Below are positions 26,714 to 33,812 of a stretch of DNA of 64,000 bases, one piece after another. The position numbers and the translations under genes were made by a program. Source of the DNA: Gammaproteobacteria bacterium (lineage in GTDB: Bacteria; Pseudomonadota; Gammaproteobacteria; Pseudomonadales; Halieaceae); contig JAUHYL010000009.1 of assembly GCA_030426545.1 (NCBI GenBank), forward strand, positions 1-64,000, in the 5' to 3' direction. The notes below the pieces were generated by a model, which made no database searches, had not been told where the DNA came from, and saw only the letters and a list, made by a program, of their open reading frames with translations. Each line of letters starts with the position of its first letter. Positions within the stretch are counted from its first letter, which is position 1.

Positions 26714-28234
26714 ATGATGGGTGAAACAATGCCGCAAGCCACACGGTGGCTGGCCTGGAGCACATTGCTCCTGGCGGGGACAGCGCAGGCGCAGGGAATC
26801 GACCAGCAGGTTGAAACCTTTGTCAGGCCGCTGGCCAACGCACTGTCGGCACTGGTGTTCTTCAAAGTGGAGATGTTTGGGCAGCCCGTTCCACTCATTG
26901 TTCTCTGGCTGGCCGTGGCCGCTACCTTCTTCACCTTCTATCTGGGCTTCGTCAATATTCGCGGACTCGGGCTGGCGCTGCGCCATGTGCGCGGGGACTT
27001 TCACGATCCCGAGGCCGGTGGCGAAATCTCACACTTCCAGGCCGTGTCCACGGCGATTTCCGGTACGGTTGGCATCGGCAACATCGGTGGTGTGGCGGTG
27101 GCGATTGTTGTCGGCGGGCCGGGTGCGGCGTTCTGGTTGATCCTGGCGGGCTTCCTGTCCATGTCCACCAAACTTGTGGAGTGCACGCTGGGTGTGAAGT
27201 ACCGGCGTTACAACGCGGATGGCAGCGTATCCGGCGGCCCCATGTACTACCTGGAGCACTACCTCTCCAGCCGCGGAATGCCGCGCTGTGGCAAGGCCCT
27301 GGGTGGCTTTTATGCGATAGCACTGGTCATTGGCTGCCTGGGAATCGGCAACATGTTCCAGTCCAACCAGGCCTACGTGCAGTTCGTCATTATCACCGGT
27401 GGTGAACAGAGTTTTTTCGACGACAAGGGCTGGCTGTTTGGTCTGATGATAGCCGCTGCGGTCGCGCTGGTGGTGATCGGTGGAATTCAATCCATCGCGC
27501 GAGTGGCCTCCAGACTGGTGCCGTTTATGGGGGTGCTCTACATCCTCTGCGCGCTGATAATCATTGGCATGAGCATTGAGCATTTGCCGGGCGCCCTGCG
27601 CCTGATAATTGACAATGCCTTCAGCCTGCAAAGTGCCACCGGCGGCATACTGGGCGCCATGATAGTGGGGTTTCAGCGTGCGCTGTTTTCCAACGAGGCA
27701 GGCATTGGTTCCGCGTCTATCGCCCATTCTGCTGTGCGCACCAATGAACCGGCATCGGAGGGGCTGGTTTCCCTGCTGGAGCCGTTCATCGATACAGTCG
27801 TCATCTGCACCCTGAGTTCCCTGGTGATTGTCACCACGGCCTACCCCAATGAATTGATGGAGCAGGGGCTGGAGGGTATTGCTCTGACCTCGGCCTCGTT
27901 CGCGCACCATTTCTCCTGGGCGCCGTACCCGCTGGCGGTGGCGGCCTTGCTGTTTGCCTTTTCCACCACGATCGCCTGGTCTTATTACGGGCTGAAGGGG
28001 TGGACGTACCTGTTTGGGGAGGGCGCGTTGATGAAAACACTGTTCAACACGATTTTCTGTGCGTTCGTGGCGCTGGGCTGCATGATCCAGTTAACGGCGG
28101 TGTTGGAGTTTTCCGACGCGATGGTCTTCCTGATCGCGGTACCCAATATTCTGGGCTTGTACTTCTACGCACCCGAGGTCAAGCGCGAGGTAGCCGACTA
28201 CATGGCGCGCCTGCGCGCGGCAGAGCGATCCTGA
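26714..28234 (+). CDS. Sodium:alanine/glycine symporter (AGCS family, AlsT/DagA-like)
   Basis: A 506-residue inner-membrane transporter with about eleven helices that couples Na+ to alanine or glycine uptake. Family signatures are visible: VSTAISGTVGIGNIGGVAVAI, FWLILAGFLSMSTKLVEC and NEAGIGSASIAHSAVRTNEP. A hydrophobic signal-like N-terminus (WLAWSTLLLAGTAQAQG) precedes the core. Start could be the ATG at 26714 or 26729; the open frame back to 26651 is not convincing. It stands alone, in divergent orientation to DUF2189. Confidence 0.88.
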   Translation: MMGETMPQATRWLAWSTLLLAGTAQAQGIDQQVETFVRPLANALSALVFFKVEMFGQPVPLIVLWLAVAATFFTFYLGFVNIRGLGLALRHVRGDFHDPEAGGEISHFQAVSTAISGTVGIGNIGGVAVAIVVGGPGAAFWLILAGFLSMSTKLVECTLGVKYRRYNADGSVSGGPMYYLEHYLSSRGMPRCGKALGGFYAIALVIGCLGIGNMFQSNQAYVQFVIITGGEQSFFDDKGWLFGLMIAAAVALVVIGGIQSIARVASRLVPFMGVLYILCALIIIGMSIEHLPGALRLIIDNAFSLQSATGGILGAMIVGFQRALFSNEAGIGSASIAHSAVRTNEPASEGLVSLLEPFIDTVVICTLSSLVIVTTAYPNELMEQGLEGIALTSASFAHHFSWAPYPLAVAALLFAFSTTIAWSYYGLKGWTYLFGEGALMKTLFNTIFCAFVALGCMIQLTAVLEFSDAMVFLIAVPNILGLYFYAPEVKREVADYMARLRAAERS

Positions 28235-28245
28235 GCGCGGCGTTG

Positions 28246-28725
28246 TCAGGGAGCTTTGCTCGCGGCGTGCAGCAGAACCGCACCTGCCTCGGAGTGGCTT
28301 AGCAGCCAGCCACTAACGAGAACATACTCATCCTGGTCCAGTTCGCGCGCGGTGCGTTCCGGTTCAGTCAGCAGGCGCTGAGCCTGCATTGCGGTGGCGC
28401 GATCGAAGCGTTGCGCCGGCGCAATACCTGCGGCCTCGCGGGCGGCTGCTTCCAGTGTTGCCGCCAGCTCCGGCTGCTGCTGGCGCAGTTGTATACCCAG
28501 CGTGGCCAGTTCGCGATACATGTCCTCATCCGTTACCACGTCGGCGGACGGAGTGTCCTTGCCGCCAGCGATGGCAGGCAGTGTGGCGAGGCCCAGCAAC
28601 AGCCCCGATGACCGGGCCAGAAAAATACGTCGCGACAGCGGGTCGCTGCTCATCGGCGCTGCCGCGTGTTGGCAGGTTGCCGCGTTGGCCATACGCTGAT
28701 CATGATGGGCGCCTGGCATATGCAT
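28246..28725 (-). CDS. Tat-signal protein, possibly sugar/alcohol-dehydrogenase small-subunit-like
   Basis: A 159-residue protein. TAAGGAG lies just before the ATG at 28725, supporting this start even though the Tat motif (SRRIFLARSSGLLLGLATL) then begins near residue 30. The mature part has EDMYRELATLGIQLRQQQ and a C-terminal EYVLVSGWLLSHSEAGAVLL, which loosely resembles the small subunits of membrane FAD-dependent sorbitol/fructose dehydrogenases. No large subunit is adjacent. Exported folded protein is likely; function uncertain. Confidence 0.65.
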   Translation of the reverse strand: MHMPGAHHDQRMANAATCQHAAAPMSSDPLSRRIFLARSSGLLLGLATLPAIAGGKDTPSADVVTDEDMYRELATLGIQLRQQQPELAATLEAAAREAAGIAPAQRFDRATAMQAQRLLTEPERTARELDQDEYVLVSGWLLSHSEAGAVLLHAASKAP

Positions 28726-29027
28726 TGGGCTCCTTACAGTTTGCCTGTCAGGGCCCAGTATACGTTAGCGAATGGGCCCGGTAACAGGTGTCGTGACGTG
28801 ACGCTTCCCGCCCGGCAGACCGCGGAACATCCAGCCCAGGATTTGTGAACGCAGTCGCAAGAACCTGGCGGGATCAGCCCCGTTGGTAGCCGTGGCGCGC
28901 AGCGGGCGGTAGTCTCTGGCGTCTAACCAGACGGTTCCGGCCACAGGGCCGGCGACAGTCAGCCATGGTTGCTGTGCGGCAAATCTGCTATACAGGGAAC
29001 CGTTGAATTATTCCGCCGGGAGAGCGC
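28726..29027. other. Intergenic region without a convincing gene
   Basis: About 300 bp between the divergent Tat-signal gene and the epimerase-like gene. The minus strand is open from 28944 (GTG) to a stop at 28765, 59 codons, but it has no ribosome site and no recognisable motif, so I do not call it a gene. The region should hold both divergent promoters; no clear sigma-70 pair was found. Confidence 0.4.
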
Positions 29028-30131
29028 ATGAAGTTAACACGACGCAAAATTACACAATTCGGCCTGTTGGGTCTGGGCGGCCTGGGTACACTGCCGGCCT
29101 TTGCTGTCGGCGCCCCCGCCGCACAACCATCGCTGAAAATCCTGGTGCTCGGCGGCACCGGTTTTCTCGGGCCGCACCTGGTGGCGCATGCGCTGTCACG
29201 CGGTCACAAGCTGACGCTGTTTAACCGCGGGAAAACCGGCGGCACACCCTTTCCCGAGGCGGAGTCACTCACTGGCAGTCGCGCTGGAAAGCTGGAAAAC
29301 CTGAAAGGCAGAACCTGGGACGTGGTAATCGATACGTCTGGTTTTGCGCCGCCGCATGTGCGCAAAAGCACACAACTGCTCGCGCCGAACGTGGGCCACT
29401 ACATCTACATGTCCTCTACCGCGGTTTACCCGAACTTTGCGCAGCCCGGCATGGATGAATCTGCACCGGTACTGGATCCCGATGACAAGGAGCTGGACGT
29501 TTTCCAGCGTTACGGTGCAAACAAGCGCAAGTGCGAGCAGATCGTGGCAAGTGCTTTCCCGGGTAAATCGACAGCTGTTCGTTCCGATACCATCGTGGGC
29601 CCCGGCGATCACAAGCACTTTCGGTACACCTATTGGGTGCGACGAGCGACACAGCCGGGCACGATTCTCGGGCCGGGAAACCCAGGCGATTTTGTACAGT
29701 TTATCGATGTACGAGATCTCGCCGAGTGGCTGGTGCACTGCGCGGAGAATGCGATCAGCGGTATCTACAACGCCACTATCTCGCCGGCCAGCTATACCAT
29801 GCAGGGCCTGATTCAGGACTGTCAGAAAGTGGCTGGCACCAATGCGCCCATCGAATGGGTAGACAGCGATTTTCTGCTCGCCGCCGAAGCGCGCGGCATC
29901 CCGTTCTGGTCCGCCAATCGCGGGCAGTCACCGGGTGTTGGTCAATTGAGTAATGAGGCGGCCAAATTGCATGGTCTGAAGTTGCGTTCAAGGCTGACCA
30001 CGGCGCAGGACACCCATGCCTGGTACCAGCAACTCCCCGCTGAAACCCAGGCCTTCCAGTCTGCCCTCAGTGTGGAGCGGGAACAGGAATTGCTCGCCGC
30101 CTGGAAGAAAAAGGCCATGCAGGCCGCCTGA
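29028..30131 (+). CDS. Exported NAD-dependent epimerase/dehydratase-like protein (Tat signal)
   Basis: A 367-residue extended-SDR protein. Residues 1-33 (LTRRKITQFGLLGLGGLGTL, then AFAVGAPA) look like a Tat signal with twin Arg. The mature part starts with the Rossmann motif LVLGGTGFLGPHLV, followed by LFNRGKTG and an active-site-like YMSSTAVYPNF...VFQRYGANKRKCE (Tyr-x3-Lys as YGANK). This fits the NAD-dependent epimerase family close to isoflavone-reductase/mRNA-binding types. Export of a nucleotide-cofactor SDR is unusual and needs a Tat-loaded cofactor. GGGAGA precedes the ATG. Confidence 0.8.
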   Translation: MKLTRRKITQFGLLGLGGLGTLPAFAVGAPAAQPSLKILVLGGTGFLGPHLVAHALSRGHKLTLFNRGKTGGTPFPEAESLTGSRAGKLENLKGRTWDVVIDTSGFAPPHVRKSTQLLAPNVGHYIYMSSTAVYPNFAQPGMDESAPVLDPDDKELDVFQRYGANKRKCEQIVASAFPGKSTAVRSDTIVGPGDHKHFRYTYWVRRATQPGTILGPGNPGDFVQFIDVRDLAEWLVHCAENAISGIYNATISPASYTMQGLIQDCQKVAGTNAPIEWVDSDFLLAAEARGIPFWSANRGQSPGVGQLSNEAAKLHGLKLRSRLTTAQDTHAWYQQLPAETQAFQSALSVEREQELLAAWKKKAMQAA

Positions 30132-30149
30132 CACGGGGCCTGAAACGCT

Positions 30150-30980
30150 TCAGTAGGGCATATCACCATCTATAGTGATGCGGTGTAATTTGCGGTGCGC
30201 GGGAAAGTAATCGTTTATCGGTTTGTGCTGCGTACTGCGATTGTCCCAGATCGCAATCGAATGCGGCTGCCAGTGAAAGCGACAGGTGTACTCAGCGGTG
30301 GTGACGTGTGCAAACAGGTACGCGAGTACGGCATCACTCTCCCGGGCTGACAGCTCTTCGATGTGCGTGGTGAACAGCGAGTTCACATAGATGACTTTTT
30401 TGCCCGACTCGGGGTGTGTGCGAATCACCGGGTGACGCACCGGCGGGTTGGCGGCGACGGCCTCTGCCAGACGTTCGGCCCCGCCGGGTTCGGCCAGGCT
30501 TTCCTTGAACCCCCACGAGAAATCATGCACCGCGGTGAGACCGCCGAGAAACGCCTGCATCGGTGCTGACAATCCGTCGTAGGCAGCGGTCATGCTGGAC
30601 CACAGGGTGTCGCCCCCTTTTGACGGAACAATGACGGAGCGCAGTACTGTGCCCATGGGCGGGTGCTGACGAAAGGTCATGTCCGCATGCCAGGCTTCAA
30701 TTTTTGTCGGCTTGTCCGGGGTGCTTTCCAGGATGGTAATTTCGGGAAATCCCTCTACGGTGGCGTAGGCCGGGTGCATCTGCAGGGGGCCGAAAGTGAG
30801 CGCCAGCGCTTTCTGCCGGGCCGCGCTGATATCCTGGTCACGAAAAAAAATCACCTCGTGTTCCACCAGAAGTTCGCGCAGCGTGCTGGTCATCTCTGCA
30901 TCCAGCTCGCGGCCGAGATCGAGACCCTCAATTTCAGCGCCCAGTGCGCCGCCCACCGGTTTAATTTGAAGCATGGTCAA
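30150..30980 (-). CDS. TauD/TfdA family Fe(II)/2-oxoglutarate dioxygenase
   Basis: A 276-residue dioxygenase. The facial triad is visible as H98 and D100 in EAWHADMTF plus the distal His in NRSTQHKPIND, and the 2-oxoglutarate Arg lies in HRKLHRITID near the C-terminus. The N-terminal IKPVGGALGAEIEGLDL is the TauD start. Substrates of relatives are taurine, alkylsulfates or aryloxyalkanoates; the actual one is unknown. It is convergent with the epimerase-like gene and followed on the same strand by the sensor kinase, 27 bp further upstream. Confidence 0.85.
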   Translation of the reverse strand: MTMLQIKPVGGALGAEIEGLDLGRELDAEMTSTLRELLVEHEVIFFRDQDISAARQKALALTFGPLQMHPAYATVEGFPEITILESTPDKPTKIEAWHADMTFRQHPPMGTVLRSVIVPSKGGDTLWSSMTAAYDGLSAPMQAFLGGLTAVHDFSWGFKESLAEPGGAERLAEAVAANPPVRHPVIRTHPESGKKVIYVNSLFTTHIEELSARESDAVLAYLFAHVTTAEYTCRFHWQPHSIAIWDNRSTQHKPINDYFPAHRKLHRITIDGDMPY

Positions 30981-31007
30981 CCTCAGAATTTCAGGGCGGG
31001 CATTTTA

Positions 31008-32390
31008 TCACCAGTCGTCCGCTGCGCCAGTATCCGTTGGTGACTCGGCCAACGGCAGTTCGGCTGTCAGCTCAAGGCCATTGCCCGTATTGCGCGCCGT
31101 CAGGGTGCCGCCGTGCTGTGCGGCAATTCGTTGTGCAATGGACAGCCCCAGGCCATAGCCGCCGGTTTCGCGGGTGCGCGCGCTGTCGACCCGGTAGAAG
31201 GCCTCGAACAACCGGCCCAGTTCCGCCTCGGGAACGCCAGGTCCACGATCCTCCACGCAGATCACAACGCGATTCTGCTGCTGGCGCAGCGTGACATCGA
31301 CTACCGTATTGGGTGCGGTATGGGTGAGCGCGTTGCGCAGCAGATTCTCAAAACACTTGCGCAGCAGGTCGCCACTGCTGGCAACGATGGCCTGGCGCTG
31401 GTCGGTGTGCAGCCTGACGCTTTTACCTGCCGCATTACCCTCATAGCCGGCATCCGCACACAACTGGCGCAGCAAGGTGACCAGATCAATATGGCTATCG
31501 AGGTTTACCTGGCTGTCCGCCGAGCTGAGTAGCTGGGCGATGAGTTCTTCCAGTCGTTCGGCCTCCTGTTCCAGCCGCTTGAAATGCTGCTCGCGGTTGT
31601 CAGCGTCCTGCTCGGCGAGCGCCAACGCGATGCGCAGTCTTGCCAGTGGCGTGCGCAGTTCGTGGGAGACATCGCTAAGCAGGCGCTTTTGCGCCTGTAT
31701 GCGCTGCTGCAGTTGCGCAGCCATACTGTTGAAGTCACGTGCCAGTTCATCTGTCTCGTCGCCGCCACGGTCGCGTACGGTCAGGCGGGTGTCGAGGTCG
31801 CCGTTGGCCAGGCTGCGCGAGGCCAGTTGAAGCTGTTTCAGGCGCGAGGTCATCAGGCGGGACAGCCCGTAGCACACCAGCCCGCTGACCAGTACCGCCA
31901 GTAGAATGCGCAACCATGGATTCTCACCCAGCACACCCAGCGCGCCGCGAGGTGGCCCGAAAACGAAGACTGCGTGCACCGGGCCCGCATCGCTGCGGTG
32001 TAGCCTGTGGGCGATCATTCTCCCTGTCGGCAGTACCTGCATCACTCGCCTGCGGGGGCCCTCCAGGCGGTCTGCCAGGTCAAGCACCTCCTGAGGCGTT
32101 GTCTGTCCGAGTAACTCTCTGCCGTTGGCGTCGATCAGGTAGATAGCAACGCCATGGCGTTTCCGGGCGTGCTCAACTTTCTCCTGCAGGCGCGCGAATT
32201 CAACGTTTTGCAGTTCATACAGGCTGCGCAGCAGAAAGCGCGGCGGCGGTCCGCGGGACGGGTCGTCGCGCTCGAACGCCGCCGGCGGTTGTTCGTCAAA
32301 GTAATTCGAGGCCAGCATCCAGCTTGCCAGAACGGCACAGCACGCCAGCCAGAAAGCGACAAATATCTTGAGAAACAGCTTTCCCGTCAC
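31008..32390 (-). CDS. cpxA: CpxA-like envelope-stress sensor histidine kinase
   Basis: A 460-residue membrane histidine kinase. TM1 (LFLKIFVAFWLACCAVLASWM), a short periplasmic domain, and TM2 (LLAVLVSGLVCYGLSRLM) are followed by HAMP (residues ~185-240), the H-box DVSHELRTPLARLR, an N-box (NLLRNALTHTAP) and G-boxes (EDRGPGVPEAEL; GGYGLGLSIAQRIAAQHGG). Order and length match CpxA. The regulator gene lies 29 bp upstream on the same strand. A divergent Spy/CpxP-like gene with a CpxR-type box supports an envelope-stress role. Confidence 0.85.
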   Translation of the reverse strand: MTGKLFLKIFVAFWLACCAVLASWMLASNYFDEQPPAAFERDDPSRGPPPRFLLRSLYELQNVEFARLQEKVEHARKRHGVAIYLIDANGRELLGQTTPQEVLDLADRLEGPRRRVMQVLPTGRMIAHRLHRSDAGPVHAVFVFGPPRGALGVLGENPWLRILLAVLVSGLVCYGLSRLMTSRLKQLQLASRSLANGDLDTRLTVRDRGGDETDELARDFNSMAAQLQQRIQAQKRLLSDVSHELRTPLARLRIALALAEQDADNREQHFKRLEQEAERLEELIAQLLSSADSQVNLDSHIDLVTLLRQLCADAGYEGNAAGKSVRLHTDQRQAIVASSGDLLRKCFENLLRNALTHTAPNTVVDVTLRQQQNRVVICVEDRGPGVPEAELGRLFEAFYRVDSARTRETGGYGLGLSIAQRIAAQHGGTLTARNTGNGLELTAELPLAESPTDTGAADDW

Positions 32391-32419
32391 GGCGGTATCA
32401 CCCTGTTTTTGCCCCGGGC

Positions 32420-33118
32420 TCAGGCTTCATCGCTGACCACCCTGAACTGGTAACCCACGCCGCGTACGCTGGCGATCAGGTCTTCACCGCCAGCGCTTGC
32501 CAGCTTCTTGCGAATTTTGCTGATGTGAACGTCCACGCTGCGATCGTAGGCACTGAGAGACCGGCCCAGCGCCTGGCGACTCAGCACTTCCTTGGAAACC
32601 ACCTCGCCGGCGTGGCTCAGCAGGGTCGACAGCACGTTGAACTCGGCACTGGTTAACCCCAGATCCTGCCCCCCATGCGTTGCGCTGCGACTGCCGGAAT
32701 CGATGCTGGTGTGTCCTACGATGAGTTGGTGGCCGGTGCCGGCGGGGGCGGCATGCCCCGTGCGGCGCAGAATTGCCCGCAGTCTGGCGGACAGTTCACG
32801 TGGGTTGCAGGGCTTGGGCAGGTAGTCGTCTGCACCCAGTTCCAGGCCGAGAATGCGATCGGTATCTTCGCCGCGCGCGGTCAGCATCAACACCGGGACC
32901 GCGCTGAACTCCCGCAGCGCGCGCAGTACATCCAGCCCCTGGGTGCCCGGTAGCATGATGTCCAGCACGATGGCGTCGTAGCTATGGTTACGACAGTGCG
33001 CTATCGCTTCGCTGCCATCGTGGATCGCGTTGCTGTTGAAGCCTTCCAGTTGCAGGAATTCCTGCAGCAGCGTGCATAGCTCACGGTCGTCGTCGATGAT
33101 GAGGATGCTGTCGTGCAT
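32420..33118 (-). CDS. cpxR: CpxR-like OmpR-family response regulator
   Basis: A 232-residue regulator. The receiver has acidic DDDRE near residue 10, phospho-acceptor Asp in VLDIMLPG and Lys in LPKPCNP. The C-terminal winged helix (LTSAEFNVLSTLLSHAGEVVS; SLSAYDRSVDVHISKIRKKL; VRGVGYQF) is the OmpR/PhoB type. It is encoded just upstream of its kinase, and the GTAAA-N5-GTTAA box in front of the divergent Spy-like gene is its likely target. It should also regulate itself from the same intergenic region. Confidence 0.87.
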   Translation of the reverse strand: MHDSILIIDDDRELCTLLQEFLQLEGFNSNAIHDGSEAIAHCRNHSYDAIVLDIMLPGTQGLDVLRALREFSAVPVLMLTARGEDTDRILGLELGADDYLPKPCNPRELSARLRAILRRTGHAAPAGTGHQLIVGHTSIDSGSRSATHGGQDLGLTSAEFNVLSTLLSHAGEVVSKEVLSRQALGRSLSAYDRSVDVHISKIRKKLASAGGEDLIASVRGVGYQFRVVSDEA

Positions 33119-33219
33119 GCGTTGACCCAGGTAGCTCCCACTGACCGATTGTTGAGAGGAGCCCTAGTGTGTACAAACGCTGCCGCGCTGTCATCCCGAT
33201 TAACAGCACTGGAAGTTTC

Positions 33220-33234
33220 TTAACACTTCTTTAC
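33220..33234 (-). promoter_or_regulatory. CpxR-type box
   Basis: Read on the minus strand the site is GTAAA-GAAGT-GTTAA, matching the classical CpxR consensus GTAAA-N5-GTAAA at nine of ten positions. It lies between cpxR (start 33118) and the Spy-like gene (start 33342), 107 bp from the latter. The consensus is established knowledge; use in this organism is inferred. Confidence 0.6.
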
Positions 33235-33341
33235 CCCACCAATGCTGAGGTTAACAGCTGGCTGGCCGTATGCTTGCAGCCATGACATGACGAAGCGTCA
33301 ACCGCCGTATCCATGCGGCAGTGTAACCGGAGGAAGTAACC

Positions 33342-33812
33342 ATGAAACACACCAGAAACCGCACAATGCTCGCTGTCGGCGCAGTCGCCGGCGCAACCCT
33401 GCTGTTTGCGCTCAGCGTTACGTCGGCGCCGCACTTTCAGGGCGGCCCCGGTGGGCCCCATCGTGGGGCGCACCTGCTGCAGTCCCTGGACCTGAGCGAG
33501 GAGCAACGCGCGAAAGTCGACGCGCAGATGAGCGCCTCACGCGACGCCACCCGGGCGGATAGAGAACGCATGCGCGAGCTGCGTGAACAGGCGCGCAATC
33601 TGCGTGAGGACTTTGACGCCGGCCGCGCGCAGCAGATTGCCGATGAGATGGGCCAGATTACTTCGCGGTTGGCCTACGCGAAAATTTCCGGCCGCGCCCA
33701 GGTGTACGCGTTGCTGGACGATGAGCAGCGCGAGGCACTGGCGGCAAAAGTAGAGCGACACAAAGCCTGGCGCAAAGGCTGGCGCGAAGGACATCGGTCC
33801 CAGGGGTTTTGA
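33342..33812 (+). CDS. Spy/CpxP family periplasmic protein
   Basis: A 156-residue exported protein. The signal peptide is about residues 1-28 (MLAVGAVAGATLLFALSVTS). The mature helical region has two LTxxQ-like motifs (LDLSEEQRAKV and LLDDEQREAL) and is very rich in Arg, Glu and Gln, as in Spy and CpxP. Such proteins chaperone periplasmic proteins and feed back on CpxA. GGAGG precedes the ATG. Its stop directly abuts the stop of the M16 protease on the other strand (33812/33813). Confidence 0.82.
   Translation: MKHTRNRTMLAVGAVAGATLLFALSVTSAPHFQGGPGGPHRGAHLLQSLDLSEEQRAKVDAQMSASRDATRADRERMRELREQARNLREDFDAGRAQQIADEMGQITSRLAYAKISGRAQVYALLDDEQREALAAKVERHKAWRKGWREGHRSQGF

Noticed and set aside
28765-28944. 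Small minus-strand ORF in the intergenic region
   Set aside because: 59 codons from GTG without a ribosome site or recognisable similarity; left unannotated.
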